Assembly: GCA_016125005.1 (NCBI GenBank) | Contig: WGMQ01000020.1 | Coordinates: forward strand, 62,001 to 126,000 | Length of the DNA: 64,000 bases | Direction: 5' to 3' | Source of the DNA: a bacterium | GTDB lineage: Bacteria > Sumerlaeota > Sumerlaeia > SLMS01 | The notes under the pieces: generated by a model | Databases searched by the model: none | What the model was told of the DNA's origin: nothing | Seen by the model: the letters and a program-made list of their open reading frames with translations, nothing else | Shown here: piece after piece, positions 18,803 through 28,161 of the stretch | Layout of the letters: every line of letters starts with the position of its first letter | Position numbering within the stretch: position 1 is the stretch's first letter | Position numbers and translations under genes: made by a program

Positions 18803-19971
18803 GACGCACTGCCTCCCAGATGATCAATCAACCGGTCCAGATACCTCGGGAATGCGAACTCGGTTTCAGCACGACGCAGGCCCTCGGATCCAAGGCGCGT
18901 TGCCAGCGCGCGATCGGTCAGCAAGAGCTCCAGCGCCGCCGCATAACCGGCGGTGTCCCTCGGTTCCACCAGGAGGCCATTCCGCTCGTGCTCCAACCAG
19001 TCGGGAATTCCTCCCACGCGAAAACCCACGACGGGGCGGGCGTGGTGCATGGCTTCCAGACCAATCATGCCGAACGGTTCGGGCCAACGGGCGGGGACTG
19101 CCAAAAGCCGCGCGTTTCCATAGAACTTGCCCAGCTCATGGTTGGGGACCCAACCGGTGAACTCAACGCGATCATTCAGCCCAAGCGCATCGCGCTGTGC
19201 CTCGAGCCCGTGACGCGCGTTGCCATCCCCCACAATCGTGGCACGAAAGGGAACACGAAGTCGGGCGAGAGATTCCAGCAACTGGTCCACACCTTTACCG
19301 CGGATCAGCTGGCCGACGTAGAGCACGTGCGGCGCTTCTGCCGCCTCCGACGGACCGCTCCCCTTCATGCGAACGACCGGAGGCAGGATCCCCACCTGCG
19401 CCGGGGCGAAGCCGTTCATCACCAGTTCGTCGTGCATGAATCGACTGCCGACCAGCAGGCGATCAATGGAGCGATTGGACTTCATCTCGGCCTGATGCGC
19501 GAAGAGGTTCCTGAAGCGGACACCCATCGGACGCGAGCGATCGCGGTCGACGAATGCGAGATCAAGCCAACAGCGCCATCCCGCAGGATTCTCGCAGACG
19601 TGCTGGTTGTGGGCGTAATACTTGTGCCGTCGCGGACAGCAAAGGTCGTGGTCATGGACCATGCGCACAACCCGCGTCGACGTGCCGATGGCATCGCGTC
19701 CGGGATACTGCGGCATCTTGTGCAGGTAGACACAGTCGGGAGCGATCTCGGAGACGATTGCGCGCAGCGAGACATCCGCACCGCCCAGTTCCTTGCACGG
19801 GGCCGCTCGCTTGAAGAGACTAGCGTAGCGTTCCGGCTCCCGGTTGGTACGCTCGCCATAGGCCAGATAGCAGTCCACGCCGCGCTCATTCAATCCCGCA
19901 ACGGTGTCGGCGATGTTTTGCTCCACCCCGCCGAACCAGCCCATTTTCTCGTTAACGAAAAGGATTCGCAC
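18799..19971 (-). CDS. Family 4 glycosyltransferase with cysteine-containing insertion
   Basis: 390 aa. The start is taken as GTG 19971, preceded by GAGGAGG at 7-base spacing; the longer in-frame reading to 20226 runs back through the upstream gene and is rejected. The N-terminus is VRILFVNEKMGWFGGVEQNI. A cysteine-rich segment (HDLCCPRRHKYY, then CENPAGWRCW) is typical of a GT4 subgroup. The C-terminal domain has LYVGQLIRGKGVDQLLES, VPARWPEPFGMIGLEAMHHA and VGFRVGGIPD. It overlaps the upstream gene by 20 bases, so translational coupling is likely. Sugar specificity is unknown. Confidence 0.88.
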   Translation of the reverse strand: MRILFVNEKMGWFGGVEQNIADTVAGLNERGVDCYLAYGERTNREPERYASLFKRAAPCKELGGADVSLRAIVSEIAPDCVYLHKMPQYPGRDAIGTSTRVVRMVHDHDLCCPRRHKYYAHNQHVCENPAGWRCWLDLAFVDRDRSRPMGVRFRNLFAHQAEMKSNRSIDRLLVGSRFMHDELVMNGFAPAQVGILPPVVRMKGSGPSEAAEAPHVLYVGQLIRGKGVDQLLESLARLRVPFRATIVGDGNARHGLEAQRDALGLNDRVEFTGWVPNHELGKFYGNARLLAVPARWPEPFGMIGLEAMHHARPVVGFRVGGIPDWLEHERNGLLVEPRDTAGYAAALELLLTDRALATRLGSEGLRRAETEFAFPRYLDRLIDHLGGSAS

Positions 19972-21193
19972 GGATCGCCTCCTCGTATAGACAGATAAGT
20001 CGTCCCGTAACGCTGTTCCAGTCGAACGAATCCACAGCCTTGCGCCGACCTTTGTCGGATAACGCGCGAGCCCTGTCCGGATGGGCCAGCAGTGACACAA
20101 CGTGTTCGGCCAGCTGGGAGGCATTGCCGCTCTCAAAAAGGAGTGCGTCCTCACCGTCGTTGCAAAAAGAAGGGATCCCGCCCACGCGAGCCGCCACGAC
20201 GGCGCGCCCGGCCGCCCAAGCCTCAAGGATCACGATGCCGAACGGTTCGTGGATAGACGGCAGTAGGAATAGATCCGCCGCATGGAAGGCATTCACCAAG
20301 TCGGGGCTCGCCGCGGAGACACCCGGGATCAGCGTGACGGCGTCACCGAGTCCATCCTCATCAATTGTGCGGCGAATAGACCCGGCGTAGGCATCGTTCG
20401 TGACGTGACCGATGAGGAGCAAATGCGCGTCAGGGACCTGCGCGCGGATGGCTGGAAGGGCCTTCACGGCCAGGAGCTGGTTCTTCTGAGGGTCGAGTCG
20501 TCCCATGACGAGAATCACCCGGGCACTCTCCGGGATCCCGTGCTTCAGACGGAAGGATCGTCCGTCACCGGCGGCAAATCGGCCGGTGTCGACGCCGTTC
20601 GGGAACTGAACCACCTTCGTTCGCGGGTACTGGGCCTCCACCAATCGCGCCTCCTCCGCGCCGAGCACAAGGATCGCTGCCGCATCATCAAAGACCCGGC
20701 GCGAACCCACCCACCAGCCAAGCAACTTCCCCCACTCGGTCTTGCCGAGGGTCGGCTCGGTCCAGCTCTGAGCCTCCGCCGCCGGTACATCGAGCAATCC
20801 GCCGTGCACGGAAACGATGTAGGGAATGCGCCGTTTGCGGGCCACGTGGCGAACGATGCCGCCTAGGCGCTTGGCCGTATGCAGGTGAATAATGTCGAGC
20901 CCAGGTTCTTTCGACAGCGCATTCATCAGTTGGAACGAAAAGAGATTTCCCCCCTTCTGGTCGAGGCGACGCTTGGCCTCGGCGTCGAGGCCGATCCAGG
21001 GGTAGAAGTATGGAAAGCGCCGCACTGAGACCCCTTGGATTGTTTCGGCTGCCACATCCGACAGGGCCGAGGGCGTTAGGATCTGGACCTTGTGATCCAG
21101 GCGCTGCAGACAACGACAAGTCTCCAGAATGACGGATTCGGTCCCACCCCAGTGGCTCTCCACAAAACGCCGTGGAACGTGGGCGATCTTCAT
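19952..21193 (-). CDS. Family 4 glycosyltransferase
   Basis: 413 aa, GT-B fold. The N-terminus MKIAHVPRRFVESHWGGTES contains the GG-T-E acceptor loop. IIHLHTAKRLGGI and IVSVHGGLLD follow. The C-terminal half has VILVMGRLDPQKNQ, SIHEPFGIVILEAWAAGRAV and ARVGGIPSFCNDGEDALL, the full GT4 donor signature. It starts at an ATG overlapping the previous stop by four bases. The C-terminal codons CLYEEA contain a reverse GTATAGAC copy that uses the rare CTA leucine codon. It is part of the five-gene GT4 block, so the repeat unit is probably at least a penta- to hexasaccharide (inference from gene number). Confidence 0.9.
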   Translation of the reverse strand: MKIAHVPRRFVESHWGGTESVILETCRCLQRLDHKVQILTPSALSDVAAETIQGVSVRRFPYFYPWIGLDAEAKRRLDQKGGNLFSFQLMNALSKEPGLDIIHLHTAKRLGGIVRHVARKRRIPYIVSVHGGLLDVPAAEAQSWTEPTLGKTEWGKLLGWWVGSRRVFDDAAAILVLGAEEARLVEAQYPRTKVVQFPNGVDTGRFAAGDGRSFRLKHGIPESARVILVMGRLDPQKNQLLAVKALPAIRAQVPDAHLLLIGHVTNDAYAGSIRRTIDEDGLGDAVTLIPGVSAASPDLVNAFHAADLFLLPSIHEPFGIVILEAWAAGRAVVAARVGGIPSFCNDGEDALLFESGNASQLAEHVVSLLAHPDRARALSDKGRRKAVDSFDWNSVTGRLICLYEEAIRANPFR

Positions 21194-22392
21194 CGATGCG
21201 CTCCGACTGCATCGCGCAGCATGCCTTCCAAGCCGTCCACATAGCCTTCAATCGAGTAGCCATTCACCACCGTCTGGTACCCCTCATCGGCGAGGCGCTG
21301 CGCGAGTCCCGGCTCGGAGAAGAGTCGTTCGATGGAAGCCGCAAGTCCGTCCGAATCTTCGGGGGCGAACGCCAGGCAGTTGACTCCGTCCCTAAGGAAC
21401 TCGGACTGCCCGCCGTTGAGGGTGCTGATCACAGGCAAACCCGATGCCATCGCCTCCAGATGGGTCAGTCCGAAGGGTTCATTCCAGATGGACGGGAAGA
21501 CCAACGCATCGTGGTCGCGATGCAATAAGGGGATCTGATGATGTGGCACGCGGCCCAGGAATTGCGCATCGATCTCATGAGAGTGGGCCCGCTGCTCAAG
21601 CTGCTGCCTGTAGTCGGCATCCCCATCCCCAACGACCGTGAGCCTGATGGGCTTGGTCGGCTGACGCCTCTTGAGCTTACCGATGGCATCCAAAAGCGTA
21701 TGCACTCCCTTGTAGTGATGTAACTGGCCAATGTACAGGAACCGACGCTGCTTCTCAACAGAGAAATCTGTTCGACTGCGCGAAAACTGCCCCAGGTCGA
21801 TTCCCTGATGCAGCACGGCCTCGCGAGGAAGAGTCAGACCGCGGTCGGCCAATTCGATGCGGAGCTTCTCGCTGATGACGCGAGCGTGTCGGAAGGAGAT
21901 ACCTCGCAGGCCAAGCTCAGGGTGTAGGAAGCGGAACGAAAGCCACCGGCCAGCACCCCGTAACGCGATTCCGGGAAACCGCGGCAGATAGGAGAGGATG
22001 TTGGCATCGTTGAAAGCCCAGGCGACGGGAAGACCTGCGGCCAGCGCAGCGCGCACAGGCCCCATCGTGATGCGCAGCTGGCTCCACGCGAATACCACAT
22101 CGGGCCCAAAGGAGCGCAATACCTCGGCCGCAACCGCCTGATTCTTTCCATGGACCGAACGGAGATGCGCCCTGTCTTCTGTGTACGCCCGCTCGAACGG
22201 TACCACTAGATTGAGTTCACGTCTTACCCGATAAAAGACAGCGGGATCAGCGATGGTCGATTGGTGCTGACTGGTGAGAACTTCCACTTCATGGCCCCGG
22301 TCGACGAGTCGCCGCACAACCTGCTCGCACAGAATCTCGTATCCGCCCAGCACGTGCGGAGGATATAGATTGCTGAGAATCAGCACGCGCAT
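21190..22392 (-). CDS. Family 4 glycosyltransferase
   Basis: 400 aa, the first of the five GT4 genes in transcription order. N-terminal MRVLILSNLYPPHVLGGYEI is a textbook GT4 start with the GG loop. RRFLYIGQLHHYKGVHTLLD is the phosphate-binding strand of the donor domain. FPSIWNEPFGLTHLEAMASGL carries the E-x7-E signature, with a closing DGVNCLAFAPED loop. It starts 6 bases after the TAG stop of the chain-length gene; that stop lies inside a GTATAGAC octamer. Function by family: transfer of a sugar from a nucleotide donor to the growing exopolysaccharide repeat unit. Confidence 0.9.
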   Translation of the reverse strand: MRVLILSNLYPPHVLGGYEILCEQVVRRLVDRGHEVEVLTSQHQSTIADPAVFYRVRRELNLVVPFERAYTEDRAHLRSVHGKNQAVAAEVLRSFGPDVVFAWSQLRITMGPVRAALAAGLPVAWAFNDANILSYLPRFPGIALRGAGRWLSFRFLHPELGLRGISFRHARVISEKLRIELADRGLTLPREAVLHQGIDLGQFSRSRTDFSVEKQRRFLYIGQLHHYKGVHTLLDAIGKLKRRQPTKPIRLTVVGDGDADYRQQLEQRAHSHEIDAQFLGRVPHHQIPLLHRDHDALVFPSIWNEPFGLTHLEAMASGLPVISTLNGGQSEFLRDGVNCLAFAPEDSDGLAASIERLFSEPGLAQRLADEGYQTVVNGYSIEGYVDGLEGMLRDAVGAHR

Positions 22393-22398
22393 GGCTGT

Positions 22399-24678
22399 CT
22401 ATACACCCCGGGCGAACGGACTGGCCACCTTGTTCAAGACCGTGGCGACAACGGGAACACCGATCCGCTCGAACGGGCGAACCGCATCCCGGACTGCGCT
22501 CGCGTGAGGACCAAAACCCCGGACGACCAGCAGGACCGCGTCGCAACGGAGCGCGATATTCTCCGCGTCCACTGACAATAGCGAGGGGGGGCCATCCACG
22601 AGAACCAGCGTGTAGTCCGCAGTCGCCTCCCGCATCAGATCCGCGAAACGAGCCGTTGCAAGCAGGTCGGGAGAGACCTGAGCGTTCCCGCGCACAATCG
22701 CATGGGCTCTTCCCAGCGCGGTCGGCCGTGCCGCATCCTGAAGACGTGCACCTGGATTGGAGAGCAATTCTGTCAGGCCCATTGTCGCTTCGGCCCCCAG
22801 GACCGCATTCAGCGCGAATCGCGGCTGACGGCTCTTCCGTTCGATTCCGGAGGTAATCAGGTGGGAGAAGCGAGTCCACCAGGTGGGAATCGCGACTTCT
22901 TCGATGCTCTCTTCCCGGCGAACGTGAGCGTCAACGATCAGGACTCGTTCATCCCAGTTGGAAAAGACCATCGCCAGATTGGCTGTGACGGTGCTCGTGC
23001 CTTCGCAATGCCCGGCCGCCACCACCAAAATCCGCGCCCCCGGCTTGGGAACCAACGTCCGCAGGTGCCGGGCTGCGGCACGCACGGTCTCTGTATAGAC
23101 ACCTGTGGGTGCCTCGTTGGTCGGGACAATGACAGCGCCGCCCGCGGCTTCAGTCAGTTCTGCAAGCAGCGGAGCCTGGCGCACAGCCAACTCCAACTCG
23201 CGACCCGTCCGGATTCGCGGCTCGAGCACGGCAACGGCGAGACACACCGCGAAGGCAGCCCCAGCGAGCAGAACGACGACGAGTGCGGCGATCTTCTTTG
23301 CGTTCGACGAGGAGGATCGGATGGGCGGCTCGGCCGCGGATACCAGGGTGAATGGCAGCACACTGGCGTCGAGCATTCGTCGACCTTCTGCCAGGCGTGC
23401 CTCCAGATCCTTCTTCTGCGACTCCACGATCTCGACGTTCCGGACAAGCGTCGCGTAGGTCCGGTGCAGGTCCGGCATCTTCTCTAGGCGAGCCTCGACG
23501 CCCTTCTTGGCTGCCTCGAGCGACGCCACTTTCTCATTGGTGGTCGTCTGCTGGAGCTTGATCTCGAAGGACCGGAACATGATGTCCTTCAGCAGGTTGC
23601 CCGTCGGTCCCGAAGAAGCGCTCTGACTGGGAATCACCTTCTTGTCGAGTTCCTTGATCTCATTCTTCCATCCGGCGACCTCGGGTGTGTCCACCGTGCG
23701 TGCCTTGATCACATTGAACTCGGCAATCGAGGCATCCAGTTCCGATTGGGAAATACCACCGGCCTCGAAGTTCTTGCGTGCCCTCTCGACCGCCAACTCG
23801 GCCTCGTGGAGTAGGGCCTGGTTGGCCCGCTGCTCCTTGTCGTCCATGATGGACTCGCGCAGCCGCTGGATCCTGATGTTGGTCTCGCTCATTGCGTCGC
23901 TCGTGGCGGCTGCGGCGGCTTGCTCGCGCTCTGCCTGCTCCTGAAGATCAGCAATGATGCGGGCTGTGTTCTCGACCTGCAGATCGATCGACTTCTTGTC
24001 TATACGGGCCTGCTCCAGGAGCAGGTTCACGGCACCAAGTTCATCCAGAGTGGCTCGGGCTTCCTGTGAAAGGTCGACGATCCGGTTCTCGGAAGTGAAC
24101 TTTCGCAGCTCCTCCTCCGCTGTGGCCAGCTTCGCCGTCACCGGTTCCATCAACTTAGCGATGTCGGCGATCCTTGCTTCTGCCTCTTCGCGCCTGAGGC
24201 GAGTCTGATTCTCGAGGAAGGCCTCGCGTAAGGTGTTCGCGATGGCGGCTGCCTCCTTGGGGTCTTCCCACTTGGCAGTGATCGTGACGAGGGTGGTCTT
24301 CTGCTGCACGGCCACGTTGGTCGCCGCGCCTAGGGCCTTGATCTCGACGGGAAGCTTGAGCCGTTCGCGAACCGTTTCCAGGTTTGCCGACAGCTTGACC
24401 ATATTGAGCAATGTCAGCAGGGATGGGATCGTTGCAGCCTCGGGTGAGTCCACCGGCGGTGCCTGATAGAGCAGAACGGTCTCGGCCGTATAGATGCGTT
24501 GGGCGAAGATCTTGCCGAGCGAGCCCCCCAAAACGAGCGCAATAATCAGCGCTCCGCCGAGCCAGAGTCGAAGCTGCCAAAGTCCGATCAGAATCGCTCG
24601 CGGATCTACCGGCAGTCCCGGCGATGCAGCGGGTTCGGCATCGGAATCGTTCGCGGTCGGAGGCTCGTTCTGTGTCAC
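22399..24678 (-). CDS. Wzz/Wzc-like chain-length protein with degenerate BY-kinase domain
   Basis: 759 aa. It starts with a disordered acidic leader, then a Wzz domain with transmembrane helix 1 (LWLGGALIIALVLGGSLG, about 35-55), a long periplasmic coiled-coil region (roughly 165-440) and transmembrane helix 2 (IAALVVVLLAGAAFAVCLAV, about 470-490). The cytoplasmic domain resembles Wzc/CapB tyrosine kinases: VLIVDAHVRR keeps the Walker A' aspartate and YTLVLVDGPPS keeps Walker B. But Walker A reads AAGHCEGTSTVTANLA, so the invariant GKS/GKT lysine is threonine, and there is no tyrosine cluster at the C-terminus (ends ASPFARGV). It probably sets polymer length or export without normal kinase activity. 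It overlaps the polymerase gene by four bases. Confidence 0.9.
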   Translation of the reverse strand: MTQNEPPTANDSDAEPAASPGLPVDPRAILIGLWQLRLWLGGALIIALVLGGSLGKIFAQRIYTAETVLLYQAPPVDSPEAATIPSLLTLLNMVKLSANLETVRERLKLPVEIKALGAATNVAVQQKTTLVTITAKWEDPKEAAAIANTLREAFLENQTRLRREEAEARIADIAKLMEPVTAKLATAEEELRKFTSENRIVDLSQEARATLDELGAVNLLLEQARIDKKSIDLQVENTARIIADLQEQAEREQAAAAATSDAMSETNIRIQRLRESIMDDKEQRANQALLHEAELAVERARKNFEAGGISQSELDASIAEFNVIKARTVDTPEVAGWKNEIKELDKKVIPSQSASSGPTGNLLKDIMFRSFEIKLQQTTTNEKVASLEAAKKGVEARLEKMPDLHRTYATLVRNVEIVESQKKDLEARLAEGRRMLDASVLPFTLVSAAEPPIRSSSSNAKKIAALVVVLLAGAAFAVCLAVAVLEPRIRTGRELELAVRQAPLLAELTEAAGGAVIVPTNEAPTGVYTETVRAAARHLRTLVPKPGARILVVAAGHCEGTSTVTANLAMVFSNWDERVLIVDAHVRREESIEEVAIPTWWTRFSHLITSGIERKSRQPRFALNAVLGAEATMGLTELLSNPGARLQDAARPTALGRAHAIVRGNAQVSPDLLATARFADLMREATADYTLVLVDGPPSLLSVDAENIALRCDAVLLVVRGFGPHASAVRDAVRPFERIGVPVVATVLNKVASPFARGV

Positions 24679-26138
24679 GCGGTGACCTCGGTTCTAGCTG
24701 GCAAAGCTTCGCTCGGCCCCGCATCGGTGGTCAAATGTGGCTTTTCGAAATCGGTATCCTTGCGCGAATCTTTCGTCAGACGTCCTGGCTGTGTTCTTCC
24801 CATTCGTGCGATGGCCACCATCAGCCCCATCAACACAAAGTACAAGTATTGGACCTCCGTCTGCCTGAAAATCCATTCCAAGGTACCGTGCAGGTGATGG
24901 ATACTGGTGCCCACCAGCATCCCCAGGAAGATCGATTTGTACAAATGGTCCCGCTCCCGGACGAACAGATAGAGGTTATACAAGCTGAACAAGGCCGTAT
25001 GCAGCACGAAGGCCACAAGGCCCGGATAACCGGTTTCCGCCGCATAGAGCCAGTAAATGTGGTGCGCCGTGCCAAGCCGGCTCTGACCTTGGACCGTCTC
25101 CCGGAAGGCCTCCGGGTCAGGTTCCTCTGTCCGGTCGGGATAGACATACCAATAGTAGTCTGTCACGGCGAGCGCGTGGGAATACTGGTTGATGCCGACG
25201 CCAAACAGTCGATCACGCGCCATGGCATGGGCTGCTTCGTTGAAGTATTCGCGCGTCTCGGCCGACTCCTTGGGGGCCTCCTCAAAGCGCCGGATGAGGC
25301 GGGGCAACGCCACGGCCACGATCAGCGCGCCGACCAACGCGCCAGTCCCCAGCGCCATGAACTTGCGGGGAGTCGGTTTCATCAGCACCGAGATCGTCAC
25401 GACGCAGCCCAGCGAGAATGGCAGCAGCAGCATGGCGGCGCGGGACTTGGTGAACAGTACGGCGATGATGCCAAGCCCGATCGCCGCCGCATAGAGGGCG
25501 TTCGCCTTGCCGCGGGCCACACCAGTTAGCAGGGCTCCCGCAAGAATCGGCAGGATCAAATCCGTGTACATCGCCAGCGTGTTGGGATGGCGAAATGTTC
25601 CGATCGAGCGGGCGACAACCGCCTTGGTCACATACTTGGCCCAAAAGACGGTCACCCCCTGGAATACCACCGCCGAAGCCAGTGCTCCGAGCACGACGAG
25701 CACGTCCTCTCGAGAACGCACAAGATTCACCATCACCACATAAAATACCCAGGCTCGGATCATCTTGTGGATCGTGAACAGGCCATAGTAGGGCTCGATG
25801 CTTCCCACCAATGAGAGGCAGGAGATGAAGATCAGTAGGAACCATGGGATCGAGTTGAAGGGGAGCCAGACAACGCGGCGCTTCAGCCCTCCCATGATCA
25901 TGAACAGATAGAACGCGAGGAAGAAGAGATCCGGAAGGGTAACGGCAAATCCCCGGTCCACGCCGCGGTAATTGACGAAGAAGATCTCCTGATAGAATGG
26001 CTTCTTCACGTAGCAGGTGGTGAAAACCATGACTGCGAGGAAGAGCCGATGGAACTGGGGGAAGGCGTATAGACACGCAAGGACCGTTGGGACCCCCCCG
26101 AACAGGACCACCAATCCGAGCAGCGATGCCAGCGTCAC
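24675..26138 (-). CDS. O-antigen ligase/Wzy-type polysaccharide polymerase
   Basis: 487 aa integral membrane protein with about 11-12 hydrophobic helices, including LLGLVVLFGGVPTVL at the start and AALVGALIVAVAL-like helices later. A large loop (about 270-360) contains RDRLFGVGINQYSHALA and GTAHHIYWLYAAETGYPG, matching the GVG..Y and H-N/H-x-x-Y-L..E.G..G pattern of the O-antigen ligase/Wzy superfamily. It would polymerise lipid-linked repeat units in the periplasm. GTG 26138 is chosen because it forms a GTGA overlap with the kinase-like gene's stop; the longer in-frame start at 26249 would lie inside that gene. The C-terminal 40 residues are polar. Confidence 0.87.
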   Translation of the reverse strand: MTLASLLGLVVLFGGVPTVLACLYAFPQFHRLFLAVMVFTTCYVKKPFYQEIFFVNYRGVDRGFAVTLPDLFFLAFYLFMIMGGLKRRVVWLPFNSIPWFLLIFISCLSLVGSIEPYYGLFTIHKMIRAWVFYVVMVNLVRSREDVLVVLGALASAVVFQGVTVFWAKYVTKAVVARSIGTFRHPNTLAMYTDLILPILAGALLTGVARGKANALYAAAIGLGIIAVLFTKSRAAMLLLPFSLGCVVTISVLMKPTPRKFMALGTGALVGALIVAVALPRLIRRFEEAPKESAETREYFNEAAHAMARDRLFGVGINQYSHALAVTDYYWYVYPDRTEEPDPEAFRETVQGQSRLGTAHHIYWLYAAETGYPGLVAFVLHTALFSLYNLYLFVRERDHLYKSIFLGMLVGTSIHHLHGTLEWIFRQTEVQYLYFVLMGLMVAIARMGRTQPGRLTKDSRKDTDFEKPHLTTDAGPSEALPARTEVTA

Positions 26139-27106
26139 GCGAAGAGCCGCCCCCCCCGGGTGGAGTATGGTCGTGCGAATCCCCAGTAACCACGGTATGC
26201 ACGCAGCCGATGCAGTGGATTGGTGGCGGTAAAGTTCAGCATCAGCCAACGGCGACGATGATACTCAAAAAAGAACTCTTCCTCCACCGGACCAAAATCC
26301 GGCTCGCCATATCCCCGACAGAATGAGGTCCAAAGAGCATCTTTGAACTCCGACGGGAGCAGCATGTTCTGAAGGGCCATCCAGAGATTCACCATGTCAT
26401 TCAATGGATGACTTGCGAACTGGGAATTGGCGAAATCGATGAGTCCAACACGTCGACCATCGGTATGGATGTTCCGAAAGACAAAGTCCCCGTGGCAAAA
26501 GGAAGGGATCACCGAAGCGGCCCCGATCGCATCGATCAGGCGCTCTGCCTCGTCCACCGCATGACGGAACAGGAGCCGTCCCTGGAACGGCAACTCACGC
26601 AATCGCTGGGACGCATAGCGAATGTACTCCGCATGGAACGGATCGAGGGGCGATCCGGGATTGCGCGTGCTGGATCGTAGCTTCGCCAAAATCCCACCCA
26701 GCTTCTCCATGAGTGGAAGTGCCGGAGACTCGCCGGTCCAGCTGCCCGTGGGCACGCGGGGGACAAGCGAGCGGAGGTGATCGGACAGACGTTGTCCCTC
26801 AATGAAGGTCATCCCCACAGTCCGATCGCTCGCCGAGTGGCCGAATGCCTCGCCATCGATCAGGAATGGATCGTCGGAGGCTATTGAATGGTATAGATTG
26901 ATAGATTGATACTCAATCAGGGCCAAATCCTCGCGCCCGCTGAGATACTTCTTGAAGACGACCGGTCGGCCAAGTCGTTCTGCCTGGAGGATCAGGCAGT
27001 ACTTGTTCTCCGCAATCGACCTCAGATTGCTGATGGGCGACCCGCTGATGGCGCAGAACTCTGCGCGTAGTTGTTCGTCTGAAGGCCTCAATTGTAGCGC
27101 CTCCAC
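26135..27106 (-). CDS. Aminoglycoside-phosphotransferase-fold kinase in exopolysaccharide operon
   Basis: 323 aa. ATP-site motifs of the APH/choline-kinase superfamily are visible: a VVFKKYL lysine strand near residue 48, the catalytic loop FCHGDFVFRNIHTDG (H-G-D-x-x-x-x-N) near 213 and metal-binding VGLIDFANS near 232. The substrate is unknown; the family phosphorylates small hydroxyl compounds, sugars, choline or antibiotics. Its gene overlaps the nucleotidyltransferase gene by 19 bases and the polymerase by 4, tying it to polymer assembly rather than drug resistance. It may phosphorylate a sugar or an alcohol that becomes an exopolysaccharide substituent (inference). Confidence 0.8.
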   Translation of the reverse strand: MEALQLRPSDEQLRAEFCAISGSPISNLRSIAENKYCLILQAERLGRPVVFKKYLSGREDLALIEYQSINLYHSIASDDPFLIDGEAFGHSASDRTVGMTFIEGQRLSDHLRSLVPRVPTGSWTGESPALPLMEKLGGILAKLRSSTRNPGSPLDPFHAEYIRYASQRLRELPFQGRLLFRHAVDEAERLIDAIGAASVIPSFCHGDFVFRNIHTDGRRVGLIDFANSQFASHPLNDMVNLWMALQNMLLPSEFKDALWTSFCRGYGEPDFGPVEEEFFFEYHRRRWLMLNFTATNPLHRLRAYRGYWGFARPYSTRGGRLFA

Positions 27107-28161
27107 AGGGAGAGGAACTCAGCCGATTCGACCTTCCATTGTTCGGTGTCTCCCCGATGGGTGCATAGCAATCGCGGCAGGGCTCGATATAGCTCTTCCC
27201 GCGGATAACGGAGCGAAAGGCGTCCACGACGCACATTGCGAACCAGGTTTTTCGCGCAGCCGACTGGCGAGTGTAGCTCAGGTTCGCGGAGACCTCGCCA
27301 TGATGTATATCGATCTATACCGGAGAACGAACGTCCGGTGCGAGCTTCCTCGAGAAGGATCCAGACCCTTCCCCATAGATCTGCGATATCAATCAAGGCC
27401 GATTCAACGTAGGCCTCAGGCTGTGGGTCACCCGGCCGTAGTCGGAACTCAAGAGCACCTCGATAGCCACCAAGAAGGTCCAGTTTGGCAGCACGTGCGT
27501 CGGACGAGATCAAGCGGGCAAGCAAATCGTCGCGACCCTCGTAGCGCGTTTGATGGGCGCGATGCATGATGATGATGGCGTCGCCCATCGCGAGCCAGCA
27601 CTTTTGCACGTTCCGACGCAAGAAATCGCTGTCGTGCGGCGCATCGAGCCCGCGCCGGATACGTAGGGACCAAAGGAGTCCCGCGCCACGATTTAGCATG
27701 AGGCGCGTCGCTTCAATGAGTGGAGGGGACTCGCGAAGTCGCGCGGGAGCGTTCGCCGTGAGGACGTCCTGTGGTCCGACCACGACGCGATGACCAGCCA
27801 ATAGGTCGGACCACATGAGCCAATGTGGCCAGTGTCGGACGTCATCAAGCGTCAGGGGGCGACTGAAGTCGACGTCTATACCGAGACGGCTGGCATAGTG
27901 CTTCGAGATCGGGGCGAGCAGGCCCGGAATTTCCGCCGTGCGCCTCTTCACGACGATCGAGAAATCGAGGTCATTGTAAGGACGCTCACCCAGCGCTGTA
28001 TAGACGACACCGCCTTCGCCGCGCGCGTAGCCTCCACCAAGAACCAGCGCCACGAGGTTCTCGCCCAACGCGCCCCGCACATCGTCGGCGAGGTCGGAGA
28101 CGCTCATCTCCATCCAGTCGTTGAACTCGTCGGAGCCGTGGGAGGCAAACAGGCGTGTCAT
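27088..28161 (-). CDS. Polymerase-beta-fold nucleotidyltransferase-like protein
   Basis: 357 aa. Near residues 40-70 it carries ALVLGGGYARGEGGV and then YNDLDFSIVV, matching the GG[YS]-x-RGE...(N)D-x-D active site of the MNT/KNT-type nucleotidyltransferase superfamily. The remaining ~270 residues are a mostly helical domain not recognised. The family moves a nucleotidyl group onto a protein or small-molecule hydroxyl. It sits between a GT2 gene (4-base overlap) and the APH-like kinase (19-base overlap). A role as a modification enzyme of the glycan, or as a regulator that nucleotidylates another pathway protein, is inference. Confidence 0.75.
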   Translation of the reverse strand: MTRLFASHGSDEFNDWMEMSVSDLADDVRGALGENLVALVLGGGYARGEGGVVYTALGERPYNDLDFSIVVKRRTAEIPGLLAPISKHYASRLGIDVDFSRPLTLDDVRHWPHWLMWSDLLAGHRVVVGPQDVLTANAPARLRESPPLIEATRLMLNRGAGLLWSLRIRRGLDAPHDSDFLRRNVQKCWLAMGDAIIIMHRAHQTRYEGRDDLLARLISSDARAAKLDLLGGYRGALEFRLRPGDPQPEAYVESALIDIADLWGRVWILLEEARTGRSFSGIDRYTSWRGLREPELHSPVGCAKNLVRNVRRGRLSLRYPREELYRALPRLLCTHRGDTEQWKVESAEFLSLWRRYN

